DNA of 64,000 bases from Rhodobacteraceae bacterium HLUCCO07 (lineage in GTDB: Bacteria; Pseudomonadota; Alphaproteobacteria; Rhodobacterales; Rhodobacteraceae): NCBI GenBank assembly GCA_001314705.1, contig LJSU01000014.1, positions 1-64,000 of the forward strand, given 5' to 3'. Both the position numbers and the translations under genes were made by a program. Shown here piece after piece: positions 18,395 through 28,876 of this stretch (the stretch's first letter is position 1; each line of letters opens with the position of its first letter). Below the pieces are notes generated by a model, which was given only the letters and a program-made list of their open reading frames with translations, had not been told where the DNA came from and did no database searches.

Positions 18395-20044
18395 ATGCTG
18401 CGCACGCTTGAAATTCGTGACATGTTGATCATCGACCGGCTGGAGCTCGAGTTCCGGCCGGGTCTCAACGTGTTGACCGGCGAGACCGGGGCGGGCAAGT
18501 CGATCCTGCTCGACTCCCTGGGGTTCGTGCTCGGCTGGCGCGGGCGGGCGGAACTTGTCCGGGCAGGCGCAGAGCAGGGCGAGGTGACCGCCGTGTTCGA
18601 CCTGCCCGAGGGGCATCCGGCGCGCGAGGTTTTGACAGAGGCCGGATTGCCGGAAGGCGATGAGTTGATCCTGCGGCGGATCAACACGCCCGACGGGCGC
18701 AAGACAGCCTGGGTCAATGATCGGCGCACAAGCGGCGAAGTGCTGCGGCGGCTGTCGGAGGGCCTGGTCGAGTTGCATGGCCAGCATGACGACCGCGGGC
18801 TGCTCAATCCGCGCGGGCACCGGGCGCTTCTGGATCAATTCGCCGGGCTTGAAGGCGAGATCGGGGCGCTGCGCGGGTTATGGGCCGAGCGGGCGCGCGC
18901 CAGGAAGGCATTCGAGGCCGCGCAAGCCCGGGTCGCGGCGGTGCGCGCCGAGGAGGAGTTCTTGCGCCATGCGGTGGGTGAACTGGACACGCTTGATCCA
19001 CAACCGGGCGAGGACGAGGTGCTGGACCAGCAACGGCGGCGAATGCAGGCGGCCGAGAAGGTGGGCGAGGACATCGCGCGGGCGCTGGAGGCGCTTTCCG
19101 GTCAGGAGGGGTCAGAGGCCCGGGCAGGAGATGCGCTTCGGTGGCTCGAAGGGGTGGGCGGTGAGCTTGACGGGTTGCTTGATGCGCCGATCGAGGGCCT
19201 GGGCCGGGCCCTGAACGAGCTGGCCGAGGCAAGCGACGGAGTGCGCCGCGCGGTTGAGGCGTTGTCGTTCGACGCGCACGAGCTGGAACGCTGCGAAGAG
19301 CGACTCTTTGCGATTCGGGCCCTTGCGCGCAAGCATGGGGTACAGCCGGACGAACTGGGCGACTTCGCCGAGGGCCTGCGCGGCCAGTTGGCCGAACTCG
19401 AGCAGGGCGACGCCGATCTTGCGGAGTTGGCGCGCGTGGCCGAGGCCGCCGCGGCGGCCTATGACGTGGCTGCCGAGCGGTTGAGTGCGCAGCGGCGGGC
19501 CGCGGCGGGAAAGCTGGATGCGGCGGTGATGGGCGAGCTTGGCCCGCTCAAGATGGAGCGGGCGGTATTCACCACCGGGATCGACGAGGCCGAGCCGGGG
19601 CCGGAGGGCGTGGACGCGGTGAGTTTCACCGTGGCGACCAACCCCGGTGCGCCCGCGGGTCCATTGGCCAGGATCGCTTCCGGCGGGGAGTTGTCGCGGT
19701 TCCTGCTGGCGCTCAAGGTCTCGCTGGCGCAGGGCGAAACCGTGGCCACGATGATCTTTGACGAGATCGACCGCGGGGTCGGCGGTGCGACCGCGGATGC
19801 GGTGGGGCGGCGCCTGGCCGAGTTGGCCGAGGGCGCGCAGGTTCTGGTCGTGACCCATTCGCCGCAAGTTGCGGCCAAGGCGAGCCATCACTGGCGCGTG
19901 GAGAAGCACGTCGAGGCAGGCGAAACGCGCTCGACCGTCGTGCCATTGGCCGATGGAGATCGCGTCGATGAGATCGCGCGGATGCTGTCGGGCGACCGGA
20001 TCACCGAGGCGGCGCGGGCAGCGGCGACCCAGTTGATCGGCTGA
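18395..20044 (+). CDS. recN: DNA repair ATPase RecN
   Basis: RecN is an SMC-like ATPase acting in double-strand-break repair. The 549-residue protein begins MLRTLEIRDMLIIDRLELEF and has the Walker A motif GETGAGKS (residues 29-36), a central coiled-coil region rich in Arg, Glu and Ala, the ABC signature ASGGELSRFLLALK, Walker B MIFDEIDRGVGG and the RecN-type VLVVTHSPQVAA. It follows bamD by 40 bases. No LexA-type box was searched for in detail. Confidence 0.97.
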   Translation: MLRTLEIRDMLIIDRLELEFRPGLNVLTGETGAGKSILLDSLGFVLGWRGRAELVRAGAEQGEVTAVFDLPEGHPAREVLTEAGLPEGDELILRRINTPDGRKTAWVNDRRTSGEVLRRLSEGLVELHGQHDDRGLLNPRGHRALLDQFAGLEGEIGALRGLWAERARARKAFEAAQARVAAVRAEEEFLRHAVGELDTLDPQPGEDEVLDQQRRRMQAAEKVGEDIARALEALSGQEGSEARAGDALRWLEGVGGELDGLLDAPIEGLGRALNELAEASDGVRRAVEALSFDAHELERCEERLFAIRALARKHGVQPDELGDFAEGLRGQLAELEQGDADLAELARVAEAAAAAYDVAAERLSAQRRAAAGKLDAAVMGELGPLKMERAVFTTGIDEAEPGPEGVDAVSFTVATNPGAPAGPLARIASGGELSRFLLALKVSLAQGETVATMIFDEIDRGVGGATADAVGRRLAELAEGAQVLVVTHSPQVAAKASHHWRVEKHVEAGETRSTVVPLADGDRVDEIARMLSGDRITEAARAAATQLIG

Positions 20045-20083
20045 GCGAGGGGAAGGCCCTGCACAGAGGACGCCACGGGGCGA

Positions 20084-21460
20084 TCAATTGCGCGGTGGCA
20101 CCATCTTTCCCGGGTTGAGCAGGTTGTTGGGGTCAAGCGCCTGCTTGATCGCTCCCATGACCTGCCAGCCCTGGCCGTGCTCGGATGACATATAGGGCAA
20201 CTTGCCCACGCCGATTCCATGTTCGCCGGTCATCGTCCCGCCCATGGCCAGCGCGCGTTCGACCATGCGATTCGAGGCGGCCTTGACCTTTGCGAGCGCG
20301 GCCTTGTCCTCGGCGTCGAACATGATGACCGAGTGGAAATTACCGTCGCCCACATGGCCGAGAATGGGCCCGTAAAGCCCCGAGGCGGCAAGATCGGCAG
20401 CGGTTTCGTTGATGGCATCGGCCAGCCGCGAGATCGGCACGCACACGTCCGTGACAAGGCCCTTCCAGCCCGGCCGCGCGTTATAGATCGCGTAGGCGCC
20501 GTTGTGGCGCATGGTCCAGAGCGCATTGCGTTCTTCGGGCCGTGTCGCCCAGTCGAACCCGTGGCCATTGTGATCGGCGATGATTGCGCCGAACCCTTCG
20601 GCCATTTCGGCCACGCCGCTTTCAGAGCCGTGGAATTCGACCATGAGATGCGGGCATTCGGGCATGGTGGCCCCGGCATAGGCGTTGAAAGCCTTGACCG
20701 TCTCGGCATCGAGAAGTTCGATCCGGGCCATGGAGAGGCCCATCTGGATCGTGTCGATGACGGCGCGCACCGCGTCATCCACGCTGTCGAAGGCGCAGAT
20801 CGCGGCAGTGATCGCCTCGGGCTGGCCATGCAGCTTGAGCGTAAGTTCGGTGATCAGACCCAAGGTGCCTTCGGACCCGACGAAGAGCCCGGTCAGGTCA
20901 TATCCCGCGGAAGTCTTGCGCGCGCGTGTGCCGGTACGGATCACCCGCCCGTCGGCCAGCACGACCTCGAGCCCCAGCACATTGTCGCGCATGGTGCCAT
21001 AGCGCACGGCGGTGGTGCCGCTGGCCCTTGTCGAGGCCATGCCCCCGAGCGAGGCATTGGCGCCGGGATCGACCGGAAAGAACAGCCCCGTGGCGCGGAG
21101 CTCTTCGTTGAGGGCCTCGCGTGTCACGCCCGGCTGCACAGCCGCGTCCATGTCGCCCTGATGCACCGACAGGACCTTGTTCATTCGGGCAAAATCGACC
21201 ACCACACCGCCGGAAAAGGCCATTGCCTGCCCTTCGAGCGAGGTGCCTGTCCCCCAGCCGGTGACCGGCACGGCGTGGGCGGCGCAGATCTTCATCACCT
21301 GCGATACTTCTTGCGTGCTTTCAGGATAGGCCACCGCGTCGGGGGGCGTCATGGAAAAATAGGTCTCGGACCGGCCGTGCAGGTCGAGATCGGACTTGGA
21401 GCGGCTGAGCCGTTGGCCTAGTAATGTGGATAACTCGGCAAGAGCGTCTTGGATCGGCAT
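20084..21460 (-). CDS. FAD-binding oxidase, D-lactate dehydrogenase/GlcD type
   Basis: A 458-residue flavoprotein of the VAO/PCMH family. The FAD-binding part shows VPVTGWGTGTSLEGQ, GANASLGGMASTRASGTTAV and LFVGSEGTLGLITE; the C-terminal FAD-oxidase part shows LGHVGDGNFHSVIM, MTGEHGIGVGKLPYM and DPNNLLNPGKMV. This matches cytochrome-linked D-lactate dehydrogenases (LDHD, Dld2) and GlcD-like 2-hydroxyacid dehydrogenases. The ATG at 21460 follows a GGGGGA box; the longer frame was rejected. It converges with recN 39 bases away. D-lactate is the best guess for substrate. Confidence 0.88.
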   Translation of the reverse strand: MPIQDALAELSTLLGQRLSRSKSDLDLHGRSETYFSMTPPDAVAYPESTQEVSQVMKICAAHAVPVTGWGTGTSLEGQAMAFSGGVVVDFARMNKVLSVHQGDMDAAVQPGVTREALNEELRATGLFFPVDPGANASLGGMASTRASGTTAVRYGTMRDNVLGLEVVLADGRVIRTGTRARKTSAGYDLTGLFVGSEGTLGLITELTLKLHGQPEAITAAICAFDSVDDAVRAVIDTIQMGLSMARIELLDAETVKAFNAYAGATMPECPHLMVEFHGSESGVAEMAEGFGAIIADHNGHGFDWATRPEERNALWTMRHNGAYAIYNARPGWKGLVTDVCVPISRLADAINETAADLAASGLYGPILGHVGDGNFHSVIMFDAEDKAALAKVKAASNRMVERALAMGGTMTGEHGIGVGKLPYMSSEHGQGWQVMGAIKQALDPNNLLNPGKMVPPRN

Positions 21461-21561
21461 GTTTTCCCCCGAAGAGCGATTGGCCGGGATCGTAAGGTAT
21501 GCCGCTGGCATGGGAAAGGGGCGACCCGACGGATTTGTCTAAAATTGCCCGCAATTGAGAT

Positions 21562-23253
21562 GTGATGAGCCGGCCTGAAGGATCCTATCTTGAAAGCAAA
21601 CGCGCCGAGGTTGTGCGCGAATTGCGCCGCGCGCTCGGCTATTTGCGCGAAAGAGGGCCGAGCCAGTTCCAGTTCTGGCTGTTGGCGCTGGTCATCGGTG
21701 TCGGGGCCGGTTTCGCCGCGCTGTTGTTCCGGCTTGGGGTCGAGGCGTTGCAGCGCTGGGCTTACGGCACCGATAACGTGAACCGGCTGCATTCCTTTGC
21801 CGAGACGTTGCCATGGATCTGGGTTCTGATCATTCCGACGCTGGGCGGTCTCGCGGTGGGGTTGATCCTGCATTTCTTTACCGATGACGGTCGTGTGCGC
21901 ACGGTGCCCGATGTCATCGAAGGGGCTGCGCTCTACGATGGGCGGGTCGAGGCGCGGGCCGGAATCGCATCGGCCCTTGCGTCGCTGATCACGCTGGGCA
22001 CGGGCGGCTCGACCGGGCGCGAGGGGCCTGTGGTGCATCTCGCCAGCCTGATCTCGAGCTGGGTGAGTGAGCGGATCCATGCAAGTGGCATGACCGGGCG
22101 CGACCTGATGGGATGCGCGGTGGCGGCGGCCGTGTCGGCCAGTTTCAATGCGCCGATCGCCGGGGCGCTTTTCGCGCTTGAAGTGGTGCTGCGGCATTTT
22201 GCGGTCCATGCCTTTGCCCCCATCGTGATCGCCAGCGCGGCAGGCACGGTCATAAACCGGCTGGCCTTTGGCGACGTGACCGAGTTCACCCTGCCTGGCA
22301 CTTCGGCGCTGGAGTTCTACATCGAATTGCCGGCCTTTCTCATCCTGGGTCTGGTTTGCGGGATCGTCGCAGCGGTCATGATGCGCGCGATTTTCATGGC
22401 CGATGACATGGCAAGTCACACACAGGCCCGGATCGGATTGCCGCGCTGGCTGCGCCCGGCGGTGACCGGGCTCATGCTGGGCGTGATCGCGATCTGGTTC
22501 CCGCATATCATCGGCGTCGGATACGAGACCACGAGCGCGGCTTTGACCGGCAAACTCGTCCTGCACGAGGCGGTGGTGTTCTGCGTGCTCAAGGTGGTGG
22601 CCGTCGCCATTACCATGGCCGGGCGCATGGGCGGCGGTGTCTTTTCGCCCTCGCTCATGGTGGGGGCGCTCACCGGGCTGGCCTTTGGCCTGATCGCGAC
22701 CTCGGTCTTTCCCGAAGTGTCCGGTGCGCACACGCTCTATGCGCTGGCGGGGATGGGCGCGGTGGCGGCGGCCGTGCTGGGGGCGCCGATCTCGACCACG
22801 CTGATCGTTTTCGAGATGACCGGCGACTGGCAGACCGGGCTGGCCGTCATGGTTGCGGTCAGCATGTCGACAGCACTGAGTTCACGGCTGGTGGACCGGT
22901 CGTTTTTCCTGACACAGCTCGAACGGCGCGGGGTGCACCTTGCCGCCGGTCCGCAGGCCTATCTGCTGGCGATGTTCCGGGTGGCGAGCCTGATGAAGCC
23001 ACTGGGCGAGCGTGAATGCCCCGAAGAGAGCGAGCTTTGGGAGATGGTCGAAGCCGGTGTCTATCTCGATACGAACGCCACGCTGGAGAACGCAATGCCG
23101 GTTTTCGAGCAGTCCGGTGCGGCGTTCCTTCCGGTGCTGAGCCTGACCGGCGCGGACAATCGCCCCGAGCTTTGGGGCGCGCTCTGGCATGTCGATGCGC
23201 TCAAATCCTATAACCGTGCGCTGGTCGCGACGGCGGAGGAAGAGCATTCCTGA
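21562..23253 (+). CDS. ClC-family chloride channel/antiporter
   Basis: A roughly 562-residue polytopic protein of the ClC family. Selectivity-filter segments are recognisable: GTGGSTGREGPVVHL (with the gating Glu of GREGP), GGGVFSPSLMVGALTG and LGAPISTTLIVFEMTGDW. A C-terminal cytosolic tail of about 100 residues looks like a degenerate CBS region. The start is GTG at 21562 or the adjacent ATG at 21565. The first filter motif deviates from the GSGIP seen in Cl-/H+ exchangers, so ion preference (Cl-, F- or other) is open. Confidence 0.92.
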   Translation: MMSRPEGSYLESKRAEVVRELRRALGYLRERGPSQFQFWLLALVIGVGAGFAALLFRLGVEALQRWAYGTDNVNRLHSFAETLPWIWVLIIPTLGGLAVGLILHFFTDDGRVRTVPDVIEGAALYDGRVEARAGIASALASLITLGTGGSTGREGPVVHLASLISSWVSERIHASGMTGRDLMGCAVAAAVSASFNAPIAGALFALEVVLRHFAVHAFAPIVIASAAGTVINRLAFGDVTEFTLPGTSALEFYIELPAFLILGLVCGIVAAVMMRAIFMADDMASHTQARIGLPRWLRPAVTGLMLGVIAIWFPHIIGVGYETTSAALTGKLVLHEAVVFCVLKVVAVAITMAGRMGGGVFSPSLMVGALTGLAFGLIATSVFPEVSGAHTLYALAGMGAVAAAVLGAPISTTLIVFEMTGDWQTGLAVMVAVSMSTALSSRLVDRSFFLTQLERRGVHLAAGPQAYLLAMFRVASLMKPLGERECPEESELWEMVEAGVYLDTNATLENAMPVFEQSGAAFLPVLSLTGADNRPELWGALWHVDALKSYNRALVATAEEEHS

Positions 23254-23270
23254 GCGCGCGCAGGGTCGGA

Positions 23271-23615
23271 TCAGACCCGTTCCACCGCCACCATGTCGCT
23301 GGGGTAGAAGGCGAGGTGATCCTTGATCCGGGCCACGTCGTCTTGCGGGTCTTCATAGGACCACACGGCGTTTTCAAGCGTGGTGGACTTGGTCACTATC
23401 GAGAAATAGCGGGCCTTGCCTTTCCACGGGCAGGTGGTTGCGTGATCGCTTTCGTCGAGAAAGGCCATGGCGATGTCTTCGCGTGGGAAATAGATCACCG
23501 GGGGCATGTCGCCCTCGACCAGTTCCAGCGCGTTCTTCGACTCGCCCAGAACGGCGCCGCCCGCGCGCACGACCCATGTGCCGGGCGCGTGCGTGATCGT
23601 GATTTTCGGTGCCAT
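23271..23615 (-). CDS. DUF427 family protein
   Basis: A 114-residue DUF427 protein. Visible family features are YFPREDIAMAFL, the conserved CPWKGKARYFS segment and AVWSYEDP. The start at 23615 is preceded by GGAGG; the frame continues six codons upstream without a better ribosome site. Function of the family is unknown. It converges on the ClC gene with only 17 bases between stops and follows the aminopeptidase gene on the other side. Confidence 0.88.
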   Translation of the reverse strand: MAPKITITHAPGTWVVRAGGAVLGESKNALELVEGDMPPVIYFPREDIAMAFLDESDHATTCPWKGKARYFSIVTKSTTLENAVWSYEDPQDDVARIKDHLAFYPSDMVAVERV

Positions 23616-23675
23616 CTTCCTTGTCCTCCCCAAGTTTTCCGGTCCAGTCTGATGCGGCAGTGTTGCGCTGATATG

Positions 23676-25478
23676 TCAGAGCGGCTCGGTCGCGCCTTCC
23701 AACCATAGTCGAGCGGCCTCCGAAACCCGAGGGCCGATTTTGTCGCGGCAGGCGGCGTGGTAGCGGTTGAGCCAGTCGATTTCCCCGGCGTCCATCATCG
23801 CGGGCAGGATCAGGCGGCGGTCGATCGGCACCCATGTGAGGGTTTCAAAGTCGAACATGTCGCGGTCATCCCCGCCTTGAACCGCCTCGGCCTCATGCAC
23901 CACGATCAGGTTTTCGAGCCGGATGCCGAATGCACCTTCGCGGTAATAGCCGGGTTCATTCGACAGGATCATGCCGGGATCGAGCGGCACATGGCTGATC
24001 CGGGCAAGGCGCTGCGGGCCTTCGTGAACGCAAAGATAGACGCCGACGCCATGGCCGGTGCCGTGGTTGAAGTCCTGCCCGGCCAGCCAGAGCGGATAGC
24101 GGGCCAGCGCGTCGAGGTCGCGCCCGGCGAGTCCCTTGGGAAAACGCGCCCGGGAAATGGCGATCATGCCCTTGAGAACGCGGGTGAAACAGCGCCGTTC
24201 CTCGTCGCCCACCCGGCCGACGGGCAGGGTGCGGGTGATGTCTGTTGTGCCGTCGATATATTGCCCGCCGCTGTCGACCACGATCAGGTGCCCGTCGTCG
24301 AGTCGCGTGTTCGAGGTTTCGGTCACACGATAATGCATCACCGCGCCATTGGGGCCGGTGCCCGCGATGGTGTCGAAACTGATGTCGATCAGCGCGTTGG
24401 TGGCCCGGCGGAAGCCTTCGAGTGCGGTGACAACGTCGATCTCGGTGATCGTGCCGGGTGGCTGCGCGTCGAACCAGGTGAGGAATTCGACCATCGCGGC
24501 GGCGTCACGCAAATGCGCCTCGCTTGTGGCGGCAATCTCGGCGTGGCTTTTGCGGGCCTTGGGCAGGATACAGGGATCCTGGCCCCGGTCATGGGCAACG
24601 CCGGCGTCATCGAGTTCCTGCACCACGAGGACCGGGGCGGTCTTGGGGTCGACACGGACCATGCCGGTCAGCGAATGCAGCGCCGGGGCAAAGGCCGAGG
24701 GTGGGCGGATGGTGACCTGCGCGCCGAGATGGGCGCGCACTGTGTCATCGAGCTTGGCCGGATCGACAAACAACGTGAGACGCGCATCATCCCGCAGGAT
24801 GGCAAAGGCATGCGGCACCGGGTTTCGCGGAATGTCCGAACCGCGGATATTCAGGAGCCAGGCAATGGAATCCGCCAGCGTGATCACCGCGGCGGATTGC
24901 CCGGCATCGCGAAGCGTCTCGGCCAGCCGGGCACGCTTGGCGTCATGCGTCTCGCCGGCGAGATCGGCGGGATAGGGCGTGATGCGGCCCACGGGCGGCG
25001 CGGGCTGGTCGGACCATATAATGTCGACGAGATTGCCATGCGGGGTCAGGGCAATGCCCTTGGGCGCGAGTTTCTGCTCGAGTGTCGCGATCTCGTCGGG
25101 GGTGTGAAGCCAGGGGTCATAGGCCACGGTACCCCCCTTGGGCAGCTCGGCCACGAGCCAATCGCCAAGCTGGGTCTCGGGCCAAGGGACCGGGGTGAAA
25201 TGATCGAGATCGACCTGTCGCTTGACCTGGGTGCGATAGCGCCCGTCGATGAACACCCCGGCCTTGTGCGGCAGCACTGCGCAGAACCCGGCCGATCCGG
25301 TGAAGCCCGTCAGCCACGCCAGCCGGGCGTCACGCTCGGCCACGTATTCGCCCTGATGTGCGTCGGCGCGCGGCACCAGAAAGCCGCTCAGCCCCTCGCT
25401 GCGCATGACTGCGCGCAGCGTGGCCAGCCGTTCGGGGCCCTGGGATGGGTCCGCGCTGTCCTGGAAACTTTGAAACAT
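23676..25478 (-). CDS. pepP: Xaa-Pro aminopeptidase (M24B)
   Basis: A 600-residue cytosolic aminopeptidase P of the long, three-domain type found in eukaryotes and alphaproteobacteria. The pita-bread catalytic domain shows VVDSGGQYIDGTTDITRT (two metal Asp), HGTGHGVGVYLCVHEGP (metal and substrate His), LSNEPGYYREG (Glu) and IRLENLIVV (Glu). All five metal ligands are present, unlike in the M24 protein at 42146. The ATG at 25478 has AGGGGAG upstream; the frame is open further but without signal. It removes N-terminal residues preceding proline. Confidence 0.95.
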   Translation of the reverse strand: MFQSFQDSADPSQGPERLATLRAVMRSEGLSGFLVPRADAHQGEYVAERDARLAWLTGFTGSAGFCAVLPHKAGVFIDGRYRTQVKRQVDLDHFTPVPWPETQLGDWLVAELPKGGTVAYDPWLHTPDEIATLEQKLAPKGIALTPHGNLVDIIWSDQPAPPVGRITPYPADLAGETHDAKRARLAETLRDAGQSAAVITLADSIAWLLNIRGSDIPRNPVPHAFAILRDDARLTLFVDPAKLDDTVRAHLGAQVTIRPPSAFAPALHSLTGMVRVDPKTAPVLVVQELDDAGVAHDRGQDPCILPKARKSHAEIAATSEAHLRDAAAMVEFLTWFDAQPPGTITEIDVVTALEGFRRATNALIDISFDTIAGTGPNGAVMHYRVTETSNTRLDDGHLIVVDSGGQYIDGTTDITRTLPVGRVGDEERRCFTRVLKGMIAISRARFPKGLAGRDLDALARYPLWLAGQDFNHGTGHGVGVYLCVHEGPQRLARISHVPLDPGMILSNEPGYYREGAFGIRLENLIVVHEAEAVQGGDDRDMFDFETLTWVPIDRRLILPAMMDAGEIDWLNRYHAACRDKIGPRVSEAARLWLEGATEPL

Positions 25479-25673
25479 GCAACTCCCCTGTGGTTTGGCC
25501 GTATCGAACAGGGAAATGCGCCCATGCGCAACAGGCAATGGCGCGATATCCGATGGCGTGGTGTCGGTCGCACGTGCATTCTGGCACGAGCGCGCCGCTG
25601 GCAAGACGATTCCCCTGCGAAGAATCGGGGATGGGCCACTTGGGGTGGCAGGATCGACCTGGTGCGGGACGGT

Positions 25674-27548
25674 CTAGCTGGCTTTCTTGATGCCGAGGAA
25701 TCGCGCCCGCGCCCGCGCGTCGGTGTCGAAGAGTGCGGCAAGCTGTTCGGTCATGGCCCCGGCCAATTGTTCGACATCGGTGATCGTTACCGCGCGGTCG
25801 TAATAGCGGGTCACGTCATGGCCGATGCCGATGGCCAGAAGCTCGACGATCTTTTTCCTCTCGATCATCGCGATCACGTCGCGCAGGTGCTTTTCGAGGT
25901 AGTTGGCCGGGTTGACCGAGAGGGTCGAATCGTCCACTGGCGCGCCGTCGGAGATCACCATCAGGATGCGCCGCGCCTCGGGGCGCATCAGCATCCGGCG
26001 ATGCGCCCATTCCAGCGCCTCGCCGTCGATGTTTTCCTTCAGAAGCCCTTCTTTCATCATCAGCCCGAGATTGGGCCGGACCCGGCGCCACGGCGCATCC
26101 GCGCCCTTGTAAATGATGTGGCGCAGGTCGTTGAGGCGGCCGGGCTGGGCCGGGCGGCCTTCGCCCAGCCATCTCTCGCGGCTCTGGCCACCCTTCCATG
26201 CGCGGGTTGTGAAGCCCAGAATTTCGACCTTGACGTCGCAACGCTCGAGCGTGCGGGCAAGCACATCGGCACAAATCGCGGCGATCGAGATCGGGCGGCC
26301 GCGCATCGAACCGGAATTGTCCAGAAGCAGCGTGACCACCGTGTCGCGGAACTCGGTATCCTTCTCGACCTTGAAGGAAAGCGGCGTCGTGGGGTTCGCG
26401 ACCACACGCGCAAGACGTCCCGCATCGAGGATACCCTCTTCGCGGTCGAACTCCCACGAGCGGTTCTGCTGGGCCTGCAAGCGGCGCTGGAGCTTGTTGG
26501 CAAGCCGCCCCACCGCGCCCTTGAGCGAATCCAGCTGCTGATCGAGATAGGAGCGGAGCCGCTCGAGCTCGGCCGGCTCGGCAAGATCCTCGGCGGCGAT
26601 TTCCTCGTCGAAATTGGTCTCGTAGGCGCGGTAATCGGGGTCGGCATCCGAGAGCGGTGGCGGCGGCGGCGGGTCGAGCGGGGCCTCGCCGTCGGGCATT
26701 TCGGCTTCGTCGCCCATCTCGTCCTCGGCCATCTCGTCCATCGAGACCTGTGCCTCGGAGGCGTCCTGCTGATCGTCCTGGGTCTGGTCCGGGTCTGCCT
26801 CGCCGGACTGGTCCTCGCTCTCTTCCTGGCCTGCGTCCTCGGGGTTTTCCTCTTCCTGGGCCTCGTCGTCCTGATCGTCCTCGTCGTCATCGGGTGCGTC
26901 GGGATCGTCGCCCAACTGGTCGCCATAGCCCAGGTCTGTGATGACCTGCCGCGCGAAGCGGGCAAACTCGGCCTGATCGGAGAGTTTTTCATGGAGGTTT
27001 TCGAGCGTGCCGCCGGCCTGTTCCTCGATGAAGCCCTGCCAGAGCCTCATGATGTTGTCGGCCCCGGGGGGCAGGTCGCGGCCGGTGGCAAGGTGGCGGG
27101 TGAGATATCCCGCGGCGGCAGCCAGCGGCGCGTCGGCGCTGTCGGTGATCTGCTCATAGCCACGGCGGCGGGCCTCGTCGGCGATCTTGGCGTCGATATT
27201 GCCCGAGGTGCCGGGCATTTCGCGCGCGCCCATCGCCTCGCAGCGGGCGGTTTCCATCGCCTCGTAGATGTCGCGGGCCATGTCGCCGGGGGGGGCAAAT
27301 TTGGCATGGGTGGCGTCGTCGTGAAACTTGTGCCGGAGCGCCAGCGCATCGGCCGTGCCGCGGGCGAGCAGCACCTCGTCGCGGGTCATCCGGCGCGAAA
27401 CCTGTGGCAGGCGCATCGCATCGCCCGAAATCCCCGCGGGATCGACCGAATAGGAGACCGCGAGATCGGGATCGTCGGCCATGACCTTGGTGGCCTCGGC
27501 CAGGGCCTTCTTGAAGGGATCGGCGGGGTTGTCGGTGGGCTTGCTCAT
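25674..27548 (-). CDS. cobT: Aerobic cobaltochelatase subunit CobT
   Basis: CobT, with CobS and CobN, inserts cobalt into hydrogenobyrinic acid a,c-diamide. The 624-residue protein has an N-terminal helical part, a very acidic Asp/Glu/Gln low-complexity stretch around residues 213-295, and a C-terminal von Willebrand A domain with the MIDAS motif DNSGSM. It lies 85 bases downstream of cobS, with a small hairpin (27575-27590) in the gap. A huge open frame on the opposite strand here is a composition artefact. Control by a B12 riboswitch is not visible. Confidence 0.96.
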   Translation of the reverse strand: MSKPTDNPADPFKKALAEATKVMADDPDLAVSYSVDPAGISGDAMRLPQVSRRMTRDEVLLARGTADALALRHKFHDDATHAKFAPPGDMARDIYEAMETARCEAMGAREMPGTSGNIDAKIADEARRRGYEQITDSADAPLAAAAGYLTRHLATGRDLPPGADNIMRLWQGFIEEQAGGTLENLHEKLSDQAEFARFARQVITDLGYGDQLGDDPDAPDDDEDDQDDEAQEEENPEDAGQEESEDQSGEADPDQTQDDQQDASEAQVSMDEMAEDEMGDEAEMPDGEAPLDPPPPPPLSDADPDYRAYETNFDEEIAAEDLAEPAELERLRSYLDQQLDSLKGAVGRLANKLQRRLQAQQNRSWEFDREEGILDAGRLARVVANPTTPLSFKVEKDTEFRDTVVTLLLDNSGSMRGRPISIAAICADVLARTLERCDVKVEILGFTTRAWKGGQSRERWLGEGRPAQPGRLNDLRHIIYKGADAPWRRVRPNLGLMMKEGLLKENIDGEALEWAHRRMLMRPEARRILMVISDGAPVDDSTLSVNPANYLEKHLRDVIAMIERKKIVELLAIGIGHDVTRYYDRAVTITDVEQLAGAMTEQLAALFDTDARARARFLGIKKAS

Positions 27549-27633
27549 CGTGGTGTCCTCGGCAGGGCGCTCATCGGCCCTTGAGGGCCGTGTCGCGCAG
27601 CCCGCAGGTCAGGGCGGGATGAGCGGCTCTGCG

Positions 27634-28620
27634 TCATCCCAGGCTCACGCTCGCCGCGCTTTCGGGCAGTTCCTCGTCAAAGCAGCGCTGGTAGAACTCG
27701 GCCACGGTCTGGCGTTCGAGCTCGTCGCATTTGTTGAGGAAGGTCACGCGGAAGGCATAGCCCACGTTGCGGAAGATCTCGGCGTTCTGGGCCCATGTGA
27801 TGACCGTGCGGGGGCTCATCAGGGTCGACAGGTCGCCATTCATAAAGGCGGTGCGCGTGAGGTCGGCGATGGTGACCATCTGGCTGACGATACGGCGGCC
27901 CTTCTCGGTGTTGTAATGCGGGTTCTTGGCCAGAACGATTGCGGTTTCGGCGTCGTGGGAAAGGTAGTTCAGCGTGGCGACGAGGCTCCAGCGGTCCATC
28001 TGCGCCTGGTTGATCTGCTGCACCCCGTGATAAAGCCCGGTGGTGTCGCCCAGCCCCACGGTGTTGGCGGTGGCAAAGAGGCGGAAATACTTGTGCGGGG
28101 TCAAGATCTCGTTCTGGTCGAGCAGGGTGAGCTTGCCGTCGGTTTCCAGGACCCGCTGGATCACGAACATGACGTCGGCGCGGCCCGCGTCGTATTCGTC
28201 GAACACGATGGCGGTGGGGTTGCGCAGCGCCCAGGGCAGGATGCCCTCCTGGAACTCGGTGACCTGCTTGCCGTCCTTGAGCTTGATCGCGTCCTTGCCG
28301 ATGAGGTCGATCCGGCTGATATGGCTGTCGAGATTGACGCGCACGCAGGGCCAGTTGAGATGCGCGGCCACCTGCTCGATATGGGTGGATTTGCCGGTGC
28401 CGTGATAACCCTGGATCATCACCCGGCGATTGTGCGAAAAGCCGGCGAGGATGGCCAGCGTGGTGTCGGGGTCGAACTTGTAGGTCGAATCGATATCCGG
28501 CACCCGCTCGGAACGGTCGGAAAAGCCCTTGACCATCATGTCCGTATCAATGCCAAAGACCTCGCGGACCGAGATTTCCTCGGTGGGTTTCGCGTTGATG
28601 TCGATCGATCCGTCCGCCAT
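27634..28620 (-). CDS. cobS: Aerobic cobaltochelatase subunit CobS
   Basis: CobS is the AAA+ ATPase ring of the aerobic cobaltochelatase. The 328-residue product has Walker [10 protein letters not shown] (residues 71-79), Walker [12 protein letters not shown], and sensor region [10 protein letters not shown]. The start [10 protein letters not shown] at 28620 has an AGAGGA box; the frame stays open for another 150 codons upstream, but that part is shadow. cobS and cobT are next to a J-domain gene and bolA, as in other Rhodobacterales. Confidence 0.97.
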   Translation of the reverse strand: MADGSIDINAKPTEEISVREVFGIDTDMMVKGFSDRSERVPDIDSTYKFDPDTTLAILAGFSHNRRVMIQGYHGTGKSTHIEQVAAHLNWPCVRVNLDSHISRIDLIGKDAIKLKDGKQVTEFQEGILPWALRNPTAIVFDEYDAGRADVMFVIQRVLETDGKLTLLDQNEILTPHKYFRLFATANTVGLGDTTGLYHGVQQINQAQMDRWSLVATLNYLSHDAETAIVLAKNPHYNTEKGRRIVSQMVTIADLTRTAFMNGDLSTLMSPRTVITWAQNAEIFRNVGYAFRVTFLNKCDELERQTVAEFYQRCFDEELPESAASVSLG

Positions 28621-28791
28621 GTTCTGTCGTCCTCTGAGCCCGGCCAAAATGCCAACCCGCACGTGGTGCAATAATTCGCGCCCAAGGGCAAGGGGCGGAG
28701 CAGTCTGACGCGGGGGCGCGAGGCGCACAAGTTGAAATAATTCCCGGGGTGGCGGTGTGCCGGGTGACGATCGGGCGGCGCCGCGCGATGC

Positions 28792-28810
28792 ACTTCGCTT
28801 CACGCGAAGT
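28792..28810. repeat. Inverted repeat upstream of msrB
   Basis: ACTTCGC (28792-28798) and GCGAAGT (28804-28810) are perfect arms around TTCAC. A second outer pair CCGCGC (28781-28786) / GCGCGG (28812-28817) could extend the stem. It lies 66 bases before msrB and could be an operator or an RNA hairpin. Confidence 0.45.
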
Positions 28811-28876
28811 TGCGCGGCACGTGATTGCATGGGCACGGCATGTCGCGCAGAACAGGGGCCGGAAAAGGAGTTTCTC

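Noticed and set aside
23757..27584. A 1275-codon open frame on the forward strand
   Set aside because: It lies antisense to the secure pepP and cobT genes and has shadow-type composition (Gly, His, Asp, Val rich, no domains). High third-position GC explains the missing stops.
28621..28876. Cobalamin riboswitch upstream of cobS
   Set aside because: No B12-box-like sequence is visible in the spacer.
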